Positions 1 to 10,105 of a DNA stretch of 64,000 bases are shown here, piece by piece (the first letter of the stretch is position 1; each line of letters starts with the position of its first letter). The translations under genes were made by a program, and so were the position numbers. The notes under the pieces are model-generated. The model did not search any database. It saw only the letters and a list, made by a program, of their open reading frames with translations, and was not told where the DNA came from. The DNA is from Microbacterium sp. ABRD28 (GTDB lineage: Bacteria; Actinomycetota; Actinomycetes; Actinomycetales; Microbacteriaceae). The stretch is from positions 3,100,001 to 3,164,000 of the forward strand of contig NZ_CP031015.1 in the NCBI RefSeq assembly GCF_003850245.1. Direction: 5' to 3'.

Positions 1-753
1 GTCGAGGTCGATCAGCCACGAACCGCGCGGCTTGTCGGCCTCGCCGAAGCTGTAGTGCAGCGGCGCCCCGGCGTAGCGGACCGCGTCGGACAGCCGCTGC
101 CGCCCGTGGATGTGCCCGAGAGCGACGTAGTCGAACCCGTCGAACGCCGCGAGCGGCACCACGTCGAGCCCGCCCTGCTGGATGTCGCGCTCGAGGTTCG
201 GGGTCGGCTCCACACCCGCGGCGAAACAGTGCGCGATCGCCACCGAGCGGCCCCCGCGCGCGGCGAGGTCGGTGCGGATGAGGCCGATCGCCTGATCGAG
301 GGCCTGCGCCTGGGACCGCACCTCCACGCCCGCCCAGAGGTGACGAACGAGCGACGGTTCGAGGAACGGGATGCCGTAGACGTGCACCGGACCGTGCTCG
401 TCGTCGATGGTCACGGGTCTGCCGACGTCGGCGGGGTCGGTGAGGACGTGGATCCCGTCGCGCAGCAGACCGGCCTGGAACCCCAGCCGCGCCGCGGAGT
501 CGTGGTTGCCGCTGGTGACCACCACACGGGCACCGGCGTCGCTGATGCCCACGAGGGCATCGGTGAGCAGCCGATAGCAGTCGGCGGCCGGCGCCGCCGA
601 GTCGAAGACATCCCCCGCCACGATCACCAGATCGACATCGGTCTCACGCACCTGGGTGATCAGCGCGTCGAGCACGCCACGCAGCGCATCGAGGGTGGAA
701 TGGCCGTGGAACGACCTCCCGATGTGCCAGTCGGAGGTGTGCAGGATCCGCAT
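1..753 (-). CDS. sbcD: Exonuclease SbcCD subunit D (partial, C-terminus outside window)
   Basis: Metallophosphoesterase subunit of the SbcCD nuclease, which opens hairpins and processes double-strand ends with the SbcC ATPase. Reading leftward from an ATG at 753, the protein begins MRILHTSDWHIGRSFHG, the DxH motif I of the Mre11/SbcD family. It continues with GDVFDS (about residue 50), GNHD (about residue 80) and GHIHGRQ near residue 225, the metal-binding motifs in the expected order. About 251 codons are present and no stop is reached, so the gene runs off the left edge; sbcC would be expected just beyond it. No Shine-Dalgarno is seen; TACGGT lies 7 bases before the ATG, suggesting a leaderless transcript. 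Confidence 0.9.
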   Translation of the reverse strand, partial: MRILHTSDWHIGRSFHGHSTLDALRGVLDALITQVRETDVDLVIVAGDVFDSAAPAADCYRLLTDALVGISDAGARVVVTSGNHDSAARLGFQAGLLRDGIHVLTDPADVGRPVTIDDEHGPVHVYGIPFLEPSLVRHLWAGVEVRSQAQALDQAIGLIRTDLAARGGRSVAIAHCFAAGVEPTPNLERDIQQGGLDVVPLAAFDGFDYVALGHIHGRQRLSDAVRYAGAPLHYSFGEADKPRGSWLIDLD

Positions 754-842
754 GTCCCACACCGTATGCGCAGCCGCCGACATCGCCCCGCTGCACCCCC
801 GCGGTTCGCCGGAAACACCGGGCTCACCTAGTGTCAGGAGCA

Positions 843-1604
843 ATGAGCGACGCCCCCACCTTCGCGATCGAGCGGTTCACCCACGCCGGAGCGACGCTCG
901 TCGCGCAGGAGTCCGGTGAAGGCCGTGACCTCTTCGTCCTCATCCACGGCATCGGCATGGGGCGATCGGCGTTCGCCGAGCTGGAGGGCCTTCTCGACGA
1001 CATCGGCCGCGTCGTGGCCGTGGACCTCCCGGGGTACGGCGAGACACCGGAACCCGGCCGCGTGCTGTCGATGGCGGAGAACGCCGACGTCGTCGCCGCC
1101 TATCTCAGCGATCTGACCTCCGGCGAAGAGAGCCCCCGCATCGTCGTCCTCGGCCACTCGATGGGGGCGCAGGTGGCGCTGGAGGTCGCCGCGCGGCATC
1201 CGCACCTCGTCGACGCCCTCGTGCTCGTCGGCCCGACCGTCGAACCGGGCGCACGATCGACCCTGCGTCAACTGTGGCGGCTCATCCGAGACATCATCCC
1301 CGAGAGCCCGCGCGTGATCGCCGTCGGGGCGCGGGAGTACCTGCGAGCGGGGCCGCGCCTGCTCGCCAAGGTGCGTGCGGTGATGGTGCACCGGCCCGAA
1401 GACACCGCCCGGCAGGTGACGGCGCCTGCGCTGGTGATCCGCGGCGAGCGCGACATCCTGGTGCCCGTGGAATGGGCCCGTCACCTGACGGAGGCGCTTC
1501 CCCACGCATGCTTGCGCGAAGTGGCCGAGTTCGGCCACGAAACCATGATCCGTAACGCCGGCCCGACCGCGACCCTGATCCGCGAGTTCCTCGCGGATCA
1601 GTGA
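843..1604 (+). CDS. Alpha/beta-fold hydrolase
   Basis: A 253-residue single-domain alpha/beta hydrolase, probably a cytosolic esterase-like enzyme; the substrate cannot be told. The nucleophile elbow GHSMG puts Ser106 at its centre, the acid is the Asp of GERDILVP (about 204) and the His is in EFGHET (about 232), so the triad is complete. HGIGMG near residue 35 supplies the oxyanion hole. AGGAG sits only 2 bases before the ATG at 843; an in-frame GTG at 831 is possible but has no ribosome site. It diverges from sbcD, and no other gene reads with it. Confidence 0.85.
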   Translation: MSDAPTFAIERFTHAGATLVAQESGEGRDLFVLIHGIGMGRSAFAELEGLLDDIGRVVAVDLPGYGETPEPGRVLSMAENADVVAAYLSDLTSGEESPRIVVLGHSMGAQVALEVAARHPHLVDALVLVGPTVEPGARSTLRQLWRLIRDIIPESPRVIAVGAREYLRAGPRLLAKVRAVMVHRPEDTARQVTAPALVIRGERDILVPVEWARHLTEALPHACLREVAEFGHETMIRNAGPTATLIREFLADQ

Positions 1605-1608
1605 CCCC

Positions 1609-1923
1609 TCAGGCCTCTTCGTCGCCGGTCGTCACCTGCTCGGCGAGATCGTCGACCTCGTCGTCGGACGCCCGCCCGCCGACGTCTTCCACGCGCTCGC
1701 GCAGGTCGTCCTCCACCTTCTCGGGGTCGGGGTCGGAGGCCTCGGCCCGCGCCTCGGCGGCGGCGACGGCGCGCTCGGCGACGTCGTCTTCGGATCCGGA
1801 TGCGGCGGTGTCGGCCGGCTCACCGGCCGGATCGGATGCGGCATCCTCGGGCGCCTGAAGCGGCTCGGCGGGTGGGATGCCGATTCCCACGGCCTCGTGG
1901 TCGGGTCCGCGCGTGTCGGCCAT
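1609..1923 (-). CDS. Small acidic low-complexity protein
   Basis: Unrecognised 104-residue protein, very rich in Asp, Glu and Ala and lacking membrane segments or Cys. Its C-terminal half (EKVEDDLRERVEDV and onward) could form a charged helix; the rest looks disordered. Its ATG overlaps the stop of the upstream gene in TGATG, so the two are probably translated together. Composition resembles the gene at 1923-2183 and the one at 23988-24272. It may be a stress-type or intrinsically disordered protein, but there is no motif to support a function. Confidence 0.6.
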   Translation of the reverse strand: MADTRGPDHEAVGIGIPPAEPLQAPEDAASDPAGEPADTAASGSEDDVAERAVAAAEARAEASDPDPEKVEDDLRERVEDVGGRASDDEVDDLAEQVTTGDEEA

Positions 1924-2183
1924 CAGTCCTCCTCGGTCTGGTCGTCGGTGGAGAGGTCGGGGTCGAGACCCTGTGTCGGAACGTCGCTCTCGATCTCCCC
2001 GTCAGAAGCCTTGTCAGGGCCGTCGGGAATGGTCTCGGGGTTGACCGGCAGACCCGAGCGGTCGAGCGCCTCGGAGTCGGCGCCGGCGCTGCTGCGCTCG
2101 GCGGCGGCGGTGTCGTGCTGATCGCCGTATCCCCCGGCGGGGTCGGCGTTGATCACGCCCTCGGGCAGGTCTTTGTCGTCCAT
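1923..2183 (-). CDS. Small acidic hypothetical protein
   Basis: Unrecognised 86-residue protein beginning MDDKDLPEGVINADPAGGYGDQ and ending DDQTEED; acidic, Gly/Pro/Asp-rich and probably unstructured. The ATG at 2183 is chosen because AGGA lies 7 bases upstream; the frame is open further upstream but without a ribosome site. Its stop overlaps the ATG of the next acidic gene by one base (TGATG), indicating a two-gene operon. Third gene of similar style: 23988-24272. Confidence 0.6.
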   Translation of the reverse strand: MDDKDLPEGVINADPAGGYGDQHDTAAAERSSAGADSEALDRSGLPVNPETIPDGPDKASDGEIESDVPTQGLDPDLSTDDQTEED

Positions 2184-2244
2184 GCCGCCATCCTGCTCTC
2201 CGCGGCTACGCCCGGCGCGGGGTTGACGGGCGAGCGGGACGTCG

Positions 2245-2661
2245 CTATCCGCTTCGCTCCGCCTGCGCCGCACGGTCGCGCCGGACGGCCTCACCCAGCA
2301 ACTGCCCCCCGCTCGTGAGCAGGGCGCGGCGCCAGGGCAGCACGCCCTCGATCTCGATCTGGATGGAGATCGACAGCACGGTCCGGATCAGCACGATGAG
2401 GCCGAGGATCAGGGCGTCCTCGACCGACGGCTTGGAGGTGATCGTGCGGATCAGATCGGCCGCGACGAGGATCTCCAGCCCCAGCAGGATCGCCGAGCCG
2501 AGGGCGTTGCGCAGCACCGAGAATGCGGCACGCCCACCCTCACGGCGACGCAGGGAGCGCACACCGAGCACGAGGGCGATGACGAAGCCGATGATCATGG
2601 CCGCGGCGCCGGTCGCCTCGAAGGCGACAGCGACGCCGGAGAAGACCTCTTCGAGCCGCAC
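2245..2661 (-). CDS. DUF1622 family membrane protein
   Basis: 138-residue integral membrane protein of the DUF1622 type. Three hydrophobic segments are visible: about residues 15-35, 50-70 and 83-103, with a basic RSLRRREGG loop after the first and a basic C-terminal tail. Family function is unknown. The start is GTG at 2661; there is no Shine-Dalgarno, but TACACT ends 6 bases before the GTG, so the message is likely leaderless. It reads in the same direction as the two acidic genes, 61 bases before the first. Confidence 0.75.
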   Translation of the reverse strand: MRLEEVFSGVAVAFEATGAAAMIIGFVIALVLGVRSLRRREGGRAAFSVLRNALGSAILLGLEILVAADLIRTITSKPSVEDALILGLIVLIRTVLSISIQIEIEGVLPWRRALLTSGGQLLGEAVRRDRAAQAERSG

Positions 2662-2706
2662 GGGCCCAGTGTAGGACCAGCGGAACGCGGAGCGCGGAAG
2701 CGGGGC

Positions 2707-3006
2707 TCAGGCCGTGGAACGCTGCCGCAGGATGCCCGCGCGATCGGGGTGCAGGTCGAACCAGTCCGCGACGTACCAGCACACCGGGATCACCTGACGG
2801 CCTTTCTCGGCCTCGAGGTGCGCGACGGCCCGGTCGACCAGCTCTCCGGCGTAGCCCTTTCCGCGGAAGGTCGGGATCGTGTACGCCCGGGTCATGGCGA
2901 CGGTGCGGCCGTCGTCCTTGTAGTCGAGGACGCTGACGAGGTCGTCGCCGCGGTGCAACGTGTACCGCGAGGCGTCCTTCTCGTCGGTGAAGCGCAGTTC
3001 GGTCAC
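2707..3006 (-). CDS. GNAT-type N-acetyltransferase (small, COG2388-like)
   Basis: 99-residue acetyltransferase of the short GNAT subgroup (NATD1/YidJ-like). The acetyl-CoA loop is IPTFRGKGYAGELV, followed by VAHLEAEKGRQVIPVCWYVADW, the typical VxPxCxxV ending of this subgroup. The acceptor is unknown. GTG start at 3006 without a ribosome site; TAGCCT ends 6 bases upstream, consistent with a leaderless transcript. It lies head-to-tail with the glycosidase operon but is separated from it by about 60 bases. Confidence 0.85.
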   Translation of the reverse strand: MTELRFTDEKDASRYTLHRGDDLVSVLDYKDDGRTVAMTRAYTIPTFRGKGYAGELVDRAVAHLEAEKGRQVIPVCWYVADWFDLHPDRAGILRQRSTA

Positions 3007-3067
3007 CCCGACAGGCTACGCCCGGTTCGCTGGGGCGGCGCTGAAGGAACGCCGGGCCTTCACCTGC

Positions 3068-4498
3068 TCATTCCGGGATCGCCCGGGTGCGCACGAGCTC
3101 CCGATACCACCGGCCGCTGTCCTTGACGGTACGTTCGAGCGTGTCGAAATCGACCCGCACGATGCCGAACCGCTTGGCGTAGCCGTAGCCCCATTCGAAG
3201 TTGTCCAGAAGCGACCAGACGAAGTATCCGCGCAGGTCGACTCCCCGAGCCATCGCCCGGTGCGCCGCGGTGAAGTGCCGGCGCAGATAGTCGAGTCGCT
3301 CGGGGTCGGGAACCGACCCGTCGGGGGCGACCTCGTCATCGAATGCGGCACCGTTCTCGGTGACCATGAGCGCCTGCTCGGGGAACTGCTCCGACAGCGA
3401 CACCAGAAGCTCCTCGAGGCCCTCGGGCGCGATGTTCCACCCCATGGCGGTGTACGGTCCCGGCTGCTCCACGAACTCCACAGCCTGGTCGCTCCCGGGC
3501 CACGCGGTCCCGCCGGCGACCCCCTTGTGCCCGTCGTTCATCTGCTTGGGCGACACCCCGTCCCACAGGCGCACGGTTGCCGTGGAGTAATAGTTGACGC
3601 CCAGCACATCGATCGGCTGATGGATGTCGGCGAGGTCGCCGTCCTGCACGAAGGCCCAGTCGGTCACCCCTGCGGTGTCCTGCAGCAGATCTTCGGGGTA
3701 CTCGCCGCGCAGCATCGGCCCGGTGAAGGCTCGATTGGCCAGCGCATCGATCCGTCGCATCGCCTCGCCCGCCCCGTCGCCGACCCCGCGGAGCACGTGG
3801 AAGTTGAGGGTGACGGAGTACTCCGGCGTTCCGGTCGAGGTCGCCCGCAGCGCCTGCAACGCCCGGCCGTGCCCCAGGTTCAGGTGATGCACGGCGGCGA
3901 GCGCCGCTGCCGGCTCGTGCCGGCCCGGCGCGTGGCCGCCCTGGCCGTAGCCGAGGTAGGCCGAGCACCACGGCTCGTTCAGCGTCGTCCACGTGTGCAC
4001 CCGGTCGCCGAACGCCTCGCCGACCACCTCGGCGTAGCGTGCGAAGGCGTCGACGGTCGCGCGCGCCGGCCAGCCGCCGGCATCCTCGAGCGGCTGGGGA
4101 AGATCCCAGTGATAGAGGGTGGCGACCGGACGGATGCCGCGGGCGAGAAGTCCGTCGATGAGGCGCGAATAGAAGTCCAGGCCCGCCTGATTCACCGCAC
4201 CGGTGCCCGTCGGCACGATGCGTGGCCAGGCGATCGAGAAGCGGTATGCCTCGAGCCCCAGATCCTTCATCAGGTCGAGATCGCCCTCCCACCGGTGGTA
4301 GTGGTCGCACGCGACGTCGCCGGTGTCACCGTTCCAGACCTTGCCGGGGGTCTTCGAGAAGGTGTCCCAGATCGACGGACCGCGCCCGTCCTCGCTGGCC
4401 GCCCCCTCGATCTGGTACGACGCCGTCGCCGACCCGAAGGTGAAGTCGGGCGGGAACACCAGCCCCGCGTCACGATAGTCCGCTCGCCCCTCGACCAT
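3068..4498 (-). CDS. GH1 family beta-glycosidase (beta-glucosidase)
   Basis: 476-residue retaining beta-glycosidase of family GH1, predicted cytosolic because there is no signal peptide. [13 protein letters not shown] marks the N-terminus, the acid/base Glu175 is in TLNEPW, and the nucleophile Glu381 is in [18 protein letters not shown] completes the substrate pocket, so the enzyme looks intact. The ATG at 4498 has GGGGAG 5 bases upstream; an in-frame ATG at 4537 overlaps the preceding stop as ATGA and is a serious alternative. As last gene of the LacI-controlled locus it probably removes terminal beta-linked sugars after the GH31 enzyme has taken off xylose. Confidence 0.92.
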   Translation of the reverse strand: MVEGRADYRDAGLVFPPDFTFGSATASYQIEGAASEDGRGPSIWDTFSKTPGKVWNGDTGDVACDHYHRWEGDLDLMKDLGLEAYRFSIAWPRIVPTGTGAVNQAGLDFYSRLIDGLLARGIRPVATLYHWDLPQPLEDAGGWPARATVDAFARYAEVVGEAFGDRVHTWTTLNEPWCSAYLGYGQGGHAPGRHEPAAALAAVHHLNLGHGRALQALRATSTGTPEYSVTLNFHVLRGVGDGAGEAMRRIDALANRAFTGPMLRGEYPEDLLQDTAGVTDWAFVQDGDLADIHQPIDVLGVNYYSTATVRLWDGVSPKQMNDGHKGVAGGTAWPGSDQAVEFVEQPGPYTAMGWNIAPEGLEELLVSLSEQFPEQALMVTENGAAFDDEVAPDGSVPDPERLDYLRRHFTAAHRAMARGVDLRGYFVWSLLDNFEWGYGYAKRFGIVRVDFDTLERTVKDSGRWYRELVRTRAIPE

Positions 4499-4533
4499 GG
4501 CTGCTCCCCCTTGGACTCCGCCGACTCCCACCG

Positions 4534-6771
4534 TCATCCGGTCACGTCCGACAGGTCAACGCTATAGTCCCGCGACGCCCCGTCGGGAGCCGTGACGGTC
4601 ACATCGCGCATCCCGCTCCCGCCGGGGAACACCCGGAGGGCGAGGCCGTCGTGGTAGTCGTAGTCGGGCCGGTCGTCGCGCGCCCCCCACGGGATGACCG
4701 CGCCCGGCCGGGCATACAGCGGCAGGCTGTCGAAGCCGTGCACCTCGCGGCGCCAGCCGCCGCCGGTCACCGTCTCGCCCGTGAGGAGGCTCGTCCACTC
4801 TCCCGGCGGCAGGTAGAAATCGACCTCACCCGTCTCGGAGAAGACCGGGGCGACCAGCAGCTCGGAGCCGAGAAGGTACTGCCGGTCGAGGTAGGCCACC
4901 GCCGGGTCATCCGGGAACTCCAGCTGCATCGGGCGCATGATCGGGGCACCCGTGCGGGCGGCGTTGATACCCACCTGGAAGAGGTAGGGCATGAGCCGCA
5001 TCTTCAGCTGCGCGAAGCGGCGCGTGATATCGACGGCCTCATCGTCGAACGCCCACGGAACCCGGTACGAGTCCGACCCGTGGAAGCGGCTGTGGCTCGA
5101 GAGCAGGCCGAAGGCCACCCACCGCTTGAACACCGCCGGATCGGGGGTTCCCTCGAACCCGCCGATGTCGTGACTCCAGTGCGCGAAGCCGCTCATCGCC
5201 AGCGACAGGCCGCCCCGCAGGCTCTCGGCCATCGAGGGGAACGTCGAGGTGTTGTCACCGCCCCAGTGCACCGGCATCGTCTGACCGCCGGCGGTGGCCG
5301 AGCGGGCGAACAGCACCGCGTCGCCCTCGCCGCGCTCGGCCACGAGCACGTCGTGGACGGCCCGGTTGTACAGCTGTGCGTAGAGGTTGTGCATGCGGGC
5401 GGGGTCGGAGCCGTCGTGCCAGACGACGTCGGTGGGGATCCGCTCGCCGAAGTCGGTCTTGAAGCAGTCGACGCCCTGCGCGAGGAGCACTCGCAGCTTG
5501 TCCTGGTACCAGCGCACCGCGGCGGGATTGGTAAAGTCGACCAGGCCCATCCCGGCCTGCCAGAGGTCCCACTGCCACACCGACCCGTCGCCGCGCTGCA
5601 CGAGGTAGTCGGCGGCGGCCGCCTCGGCGAACAGCGGCGAGCGCTGGGCGATGTAGGGGTTGATCCACACCGAGACCTTCAACCCGCGGTCGTGAAGGCG
5701 ACGGAGCATGCCGTCGGGGTCGGGGAAGACCCGGGGGTCCCATTCGAAGTCGCACCAGTTGAACTCGCGCATCCAGAAGCAGTCGAAGTGGAACACCGAC
5801 AGCGGGATGTCGCGCTCGGCCATCCCCTCGATGAACGAGGTGACGGTCTGCTCGTCATAGTCGGTCGTGAACGACGTCGACAGCCACGGGCCGTACGACC
5901 AGGCGGGCACGACGGGGGCGCGTCCGGTGAGGGAGGTGTACCGGGTCAGCACGTCCTTGGGCGTCGGGCCGGCGAAGACGAAGTACTCCAGCACCTCGCC
6001 GGGCACGCTGAACTGCACGCGTTCGACGGCCTCGGACCCGACTTCGAACGAGACGTGCCCGGGATCGTTGACGAGCACACCGTACCCGCGCGAGGAGAGG
6101 TAGAACGGCACGTTCTTGTATGCCTGCTCGCTGGAGGTGCCGCCGTCGGCATTCCAGACGTCGATGGTCTGGCCGTTCTTGACCAGCGGACCGAAACGCT
6201 CGCCGAGGCCATAGACCGTCTCGCCCACCCCCAGGTCGAGCTGCTCGTGGACGAAGACCCGCTCGGGCGGCACGCCGGTCTCGGCGCGGGCGTTCCCCAC
6301 GATGCCGTGCTCGACGGCGGCCTCGGCGCCCAGGCGCACGAAGGCCTGCGCCTTGTGTCCGCTGCCGGTCACCCGCACGCCGTCGACCTCGAACGACAGC
6401 GCCCACGGCGCTCCCGGAGCGATCCGCGCGGTGAGCGCGCCGCTGGTCAGTGTGCCGGCGCCGGCATCGGCGACCCCCGCACCGGTTCCTCGCTCGCCCG
6501 CGCCCGGCAGGGCGAACCCTCCATGCCACCGGCCGCCGATGTGGTGGGCGATCCGCACCCGGATGACACCCTCGATCGGCGAGGAGATGGTCGTGGTGAG
6601 GGTGGTGCGGTTCAGCACGTCGCCGCGGCGGGCGATCACCTGGGTGGGCGCGGTGATCTCGAGCGCAACGCCGTCGACACCGTCATCCGTCTGCCGGATG
6701 TCGTACGCCTCCGCGGCGTAGAGCGCGGTGACGCCGGGGCGCAGCTGCCAGAACCCGTCGGTGAACTTCAT
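4534..6771 (-). CDS. yicI: GH31 alpha-xylosidase (YicI type)
   Basis: 745-residue GH31 enzyme predicted to release alpha-xylose from isoprimeverose-like or xyloglucan oligosaccharides in the cytosol. The nucleophile Asp440 lies in [11 protein letters not shown], and the acid/base Asp506 in HWGGDNTS; the 66-residue spacing equals that between Asp416 and Asp482 of E. coli YicI. The N-terminal galactose-mutarotase-like domain (1-260) and the HDIGGFEG loop are present. ATG at 6771 overlaps the stop of the permease gene (TAATG), so translation is coupled. The DFGERIPTD context favours alpha-xylosidase over alpha-glucosidase; exact substrate is inferred. Confidence 0.9.
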   Translation of the reverse strand: MKFTDGFWQLRPGVTALYAAEAYDIRQTDDGVDGVALEITAPTQVIARRGDVLNRTTLTTTISSPIEGVIRVRIAHHIGGRWHGGFALPGAGERGTGAGVADAGAGTLTSGALTARIAPGAPWALSFEVDGVRVTGSGHKAQAFVRLGAEAAVEHGIVGNARAETGVPPERVFVHEQLDLGVGETVYGLGERFGPLVKNGQTIDVWNADGGTSSEQAYKNVPFYLSSRGYGVLVNDPGHVSFEVGSEAVERVQFSVPGEVLEYFVFAGPTPKDVLTRYTSLTGRAPVVPAWSYGPWLSTSFTTDYDEQTVTSFIEGMAERDIPLSVFHFDCFWMREFNWCDFEWDPRVFPDPDGMLRRLHDRGLKVSVWINPYIAQRSPLFAEAAAADYLVQRGDGSVWQWDLWQAGMGLVDFTNPAAVRWYQDKLRVLLAQGVDCFKTDFGERIPTDVVWHDGSDPARMHNLYAQLYNRAVHDVLVAERGEGDAVLFARSATAGGQTMPVHWGGDNTSTFPSMAESLRGGLSLAMSGFAHWSHDIGGFEGTPDPAVFKRWVAFGLLSSHSRFHGSDSYRVPWAFDDEAVDITRRFAQLKMRLMPYLFQVGINAARTGAPIMRPMQLEFPDDPAVAYLDRQYLLGSELLVAPVFSETGEVDFYLPPGEWTSLLTGETVTGGGWRREVHGFDSLPLYARPGAVIPWGARDDRPDYDYHDGLALRVFPGGSGMRDVTVTAPDGASRDYSVDLSDVTG

Positions 6772-7676
6772 TACTTGACTGCTCCTGCCGTGATGCCCCT
6801 GGTGAGGGTGCGCTGGAAGATGAGGAAGAAGAGGAGGGTGGGGATGAGGCCGAGGAGAGCCGACGCGCTGGTGGTCGTGACATCCATCAGCCGCTCCCCC
6901 TGAAGGAGGCTGATCGCGACCGGCACCGTCTGGTTCTCGTTGGAGACGAGGAAGGTGAGGGGGATCAGGAACTCGTTCCAGGTCCAGATGATGAAGAAGA
7001 TCAGCAGCACCGAGAGCGTCGGACGACTGATCGGGAAGATCACCCGCCACAGGATCTGCCACCGGCTCGCCCCGTCGATCGCGGCGGCCTCGAGCACCTC
7101 CTTGGGGAAGGTGCCGTAGACGGCCGAGAGCAGGTAGGTGCCGAAGGCCGCCTGGATGACGGTGAAGACGATGATCACCGACCACACGTTGTTGTACAGC
7201 CCGACCTCTCGGAACATGTAGTACAGCGGGTAGAGCAGCGCCTCCTGCGGGAGCAGGTTGGCCAGCAGGAACAGCAGCACGATCCAGGAGCGGCCGCGGA
7301 TGCGTCCGATCCCGATCGCGAACGCGTTCAGCACCGAGATCAGCACCGCGAGGATCGCGACGGTGCCCGAGATGAACACCGAGTTCCAGACCTTCTGGGG
7401 GAAGTTGACCCGCTCCCAGAACGCGGCGATCCCGTCGAGGTAGATCGCCGAGGGAAGCGCGAGCGGACCACCCGTGGAGTAGTCGGCGGGCGATTTGAAC
7501 GAGTTGATGAGGATCAGGTAGAACGGTGCGGCGATGAGGATCGCAGCGACGATCGCGAAGGCGAGCATCAGCCAGTCGACACCGTTCTTACGGGTCATTC
7601 CACCGCGCGCCTTCGGCGGACGATTCGAACGGCGCCCTGTCTTCGGGGCCGTCGTCACGGCGAGGGTCGTGGCCAT
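6771..7676 (-). CDS. Sugar ABC transporter permease, MalG type
   Basis: 301-residue inner-membrane permease of a CUT1 sugar importer. After a basic cytosolic N-terminus it has six hydrophobic segments, and the cytosolic EAA loop EAAAIDGASRWQILWRVIFP (about residue 200), which docks to the ATPase. The ATG at 7676 overlaps the stop of the MalF-type gene (TGATG). No ATP-binding gene is in this locus; such Gram-positive systems usually share an ATPase such as MsiK encoded elsewhere. Confidence 0.92.
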   Translation of the reverse strand: MATTLAVTTAPKTGRRSNRPPKARGGMTRKNGVDWLMLAFAIVAAILIAAPFYLILINSFKSPADYSTGGPLALPSAIYLDGIAAFWERVNFPQKVWNSVFISGTVAILAVLISVLNAFAIGIGRIRGRSWIVLLFLLANLLPQEALLYPLYYMFREVGLYNNVWSVIIVFTVIQAAFGTYLLSAVYGTFPKEVLEAAAIDGASRWQILWRVIFPISRPTLSVLLIFFIIWTWNEFLIPLTFLVSNENQTVPVAISLLQGERLMDVTTTSASALLGLIPTLLFFLIFQRTLTRGITAGAVK

Positions 7677-8650
7677 CACAGTCCCGCCCTTTCTTTGCGC
7701 TCCGCGGCGTTCTGCGCACGGATGAAGAGGATCGACACGACCGCGATCACGACCGTCAGCGCGGTCGCGATGGTCGCGCCGTAGCCGACCTGCTGCGACT
7801 GGAAGAACTCGCTGTAGGCGTAGTACGCCGGCACGATGGTCGAGTCGCCGGGGCCGCCGCGGGTGAGCACGTAGACGGGGCCGAAGACTTTCAACGCCGC
7901 GATCGTGCAGGTGAGGGTGACGACGTAGATCTCGGGGCGGATGATGCTGACGGTGATCGCCCGGAACCGCTGGAACCAGTTGGCACCATCGAGCTCGGCG
8001 GCCTCGTAGAGCTCGGGGTCGACCCGCTGGAGCGCGGCCATGAAGACCACGACGGGGTAGCCGATCTGGATCCAGACGAGCACCACCATGATGCTGCCGA
8101 GCGCGGTGTCGGGAGACCCGAGCCAGTTCTGGGCGAGGAAGCCGAGGCCGATGCTCTCGAGGATGGTGTTCAACGCACCGTCCTGCGGGCGGAGGATCCA
8201 GCCGATCACGATGCCGGCGATCGCCGCGGGGAGGATCTGAGGGAGGTAATAGGTGGCGCGCAGGAAGCTCGCGAGGCGCCCGCCGTACTTGCGGCCGATC
8301 ACATCGAAGAGCAGGGCTGCGAGCACGAGGCCGATGAGGGTCGGGAAGATGACCATCGCCACGATCATCCAGATGCTGTTGACGAACGAGGTCCAGAAGG
8401 TCGCGTCGCCGAAGAGCTCGATCCAGTTCTCGAGGCCGATGAACTCGGGCGGACGGATGCCGCGCCAGTCGGTGAAGCTGAGGTAGATGTTCCATACCAG
8501 CGGCACCACGACGATGACGGTGACCAGCACCAGACCCGGCATGAGGTACAGCCAGTAGCCGGCGGTGCCACCGCCCCGCCGTTGCGGGATCAGCGGCTCC
8601 TCGGGAGGGAGCTTGGTCCGCGGAGCGCGGACGAAGGGGACAGCGGACAT
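7676..8650 (-). CDS. Sugar ABC transporter permease, MalF type
   Basis: 324-residue CUT1 permease, partner of the MalG-type protein downstream. The N-terminal 30 residues are cytosolic and Pro/Arg-rich; six membrane segments follow, starting YWLYLMPGLVLVTVIVV. The EAA loop reads YEAAELDGANWFQRF (about residue 215). The ATG at 8650 has AGGAG 8 bases upstream. It lies 76 bases after the binding-protein gene, a common place for attenuation between a highly expressed lipoprotein and its permeases. Confidence 0.92.
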   Translation of the reverse strand: MSAVPFVRAPRTKLPPEEPLIPQRRGGGTAGYWLYLMPGLVLVTVIVVVPLVWNIYLSFTDWRGIRPPEFIGLENWIELFGDATFWTSFVNSIWMIVAMVIFPTLIGLVLAALLFDVIGRKYGGRLASFLRATYYLPQILPAAIAGIVIGWILRPQDGALNTILESIGLGFLAQNWLGSPDTALGSIMVVLVWIQIGYPVVVFMAALQRVDPELYEAAELDGANWFQRFRAITVSIIRPEIYVVTLTCTIAALKVFGPVYVLTRGGPGDSTIVPAYYAYSEFFQSQQVGYGATIATALTVVIAVVSILFIRAQNAAERKERAGL

Positions 8651-8726
8651 CGCGGGGACTCCTGGGGTAGGCCGGGGTGGGAGCCGGGGCGCCGCCGCGT
8701 GGCTGACGGCGCCCCGGCCGGTTCGA

Positions 8727-10034
8727 TCAGCGGAAGTCCGCCACGTAGGAGTCGTACTCCTCGCCGAGCGACTGCTGGACCTCGGCGGGCGTCTTCGTGC
8801 CGTTGACGAGCTCCTGGAGCTCGGCCACGAGGGCGTCGTAGAAGGTGGGGGTCGGCCAGTCGGGATAGAACGACAGCCCGTCGGCCTCGTTGACGGCGTT
8901 GAAGGCCTGGATCAGCTCGAGGCTCTTCTCGTCGGTGATGTCGGCCTCATCGGCGGCGACGGGGAGCCCGCCGTTGTTGCCGATGAGCGCCTGCACCTCG
9001 GGGCGCATCGTGATGTCGATGAACTCGTAGGCGAGATCCTTGTTGGCGGCGCGCTCGGGGACGACCCAGATGTTGCCCGACGAGCCGAGGCTGAGGTCGC
9101 TCCCCGGGAACGGGAAGACGCCGAACTCGAAGTCGGTGATCTCATCGACCAAGCGGCCGTACCACCAGCTGCCCGAGACGAAGATCGGCGAAGTGCCGTT
9201 GATGAACGACAGTCCCGCGTCCTCGGCGGCGATGCCGGTCACGTCAGGCGAGAAATAGCCCGCGTCGAGGTACTCCTTCACCGTCTCGGTGGCGTAGGTG
9301 ATCTCCTCGCCGCTCCAATCGACCGGGTTCTCGTACAGCTGGTAGTCGTTGACCCACTGGCGGTCGGCCTGGCTGAGCGCCAGCTGATACCAGAGCTGCC
9401 CGAGCGGGTATTCCAGTCCGCCCTCGGCGAGGGGCGTGACGCCCTGCGCGACGAAGGCGTCGAGCACCGCGATGAACTCGTCGTAGGTCGTCGGTACTTC
9501 GAGGCCGGCTTCGGCGAAGGCATCCTTGTTGTAGTAGACCGTGACGAACTCGCCGTAGTTGGGCACCCCGTACCAGGCGCCCGAGCCCATCACGCCCTCG
9601 TCGGTGTAGCGCGCGGTGGTCTGCAGCGCCGGGGCGAGCTGGTCGTCCCAGCCGTACTCCTCGACCGCCTCGGTGATGTCGGTGATGAGTCCCTGGCTCG
9701 CCAGGAACCCGGCCGTGGCGTTGCCCTTGTTGAACTCCATGAGGTCGGGCGCCTCGTCGGAGTTCAGCACCTGGCTGGCGGTGGAGCGGATCTGCTCGAA
9801 GCTGCGCTCCTCGAATTCGACCGTGGCCCCGGTCTCCTCTTCGAAGATGCGGATCGCCTCGTCCCAGGCGATGCCCATGGCGCTGTTCTCGCCCTCGTAG
9901 TGCCAGAGGGTCAGGGTGTCGTCGGATTCGCCACCCGATCCGCCGGCGCAGGCGGAGAGCACGAGTGCGGTGGCGACGAGCGCCCCTCCGGCCGTGGCCG
10001 CCCGCGCGGTCGTCTTACGTGTGATGCGTGCCAT
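8727..10034 (-). CDS. Extracellular sugar-binding lipoprotein of ABC transporter
   Basis: 435-residue solute-binding protein of the CUT1 family, first gene of the sugar operon. A lipoprotein signal peptide runs from a basic start through ATAGGALVATALVLSAC, so Cys29 would be lipidated and the mature protein anchored outside the membrane. TLTLWHYEGE opens the mature domain. The ATG at 10034 has AAGGAG 8 bases upstream; an upstream ATG at 10079 would add a non-signal tail and is rejected. With the GH31 and GH1 enzymes its ligand is probably a xylose-containing oligosaccharide. Confidence 0.92.
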   Translation of the reverse strand: MARITRKTTARAATAGGALVATALVLSACAGGSGGESDDTLTLWHYEGENSAMGIAWDEAIRIFEEETGATVEFEERSFEQIRSTASQVLNSDEAPDLMEFNKGNATAGFLASQGLITDITEAVEEYGWDDQLAPALQTTARYTDEGVMGSGAWYGVPNYGEFVTVYYNKDAFAEAGLEVPTTYDEFIAVLDAFVAQGVTPLAEGGLEYPLGQLWYQLALSQADRQWVNDYQLYENPVDWSGEEITYATETVKEYLDAGYFSPDVTGIAAEDAGLSFINGTSPIFVSGSWWYGRLVDEITDFEFGVFPFPGSDLSLGSSGNIWVVPERAANKDLAYEFIDITMRPEVQALIGNNGGLPVAADEADITDEKSLELIQAFNAVNEADGLSFYPDWPTPTFYDALVAELQELVNGTKTPAEVQQSLGEEYDSYVADFR

Positions 10035-10105
10035 CGGTGGCACTCCTTTCTCGGTGACCTTCGTCGGCCGGGTTTTCACGTGTGCAGGTGGTGCGGTGGG
10101 TCTTG

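Noticed and set aside
2960..4567. 535-codon open frame on the plus strand
   Set aside because: Antisense to the GH1 gene; no start signal, Arg/His/Val-rich translation and no recognisable domain. Long antisense frames are expected at this GC content.
4651..6903. 750-codon open frame on the plus strand
   Set aside because: Antisense shadow of the GH31 gene, whose catalytic motifs are all on the minus strand.
6771..7185. Upstream extension of the GH31 frame to an ATG at 7185
   Set aside because: It would run deep into the MalG-type permease coding region; the ATG at 6771 overlaps the permease stop and starts where the domain begins.
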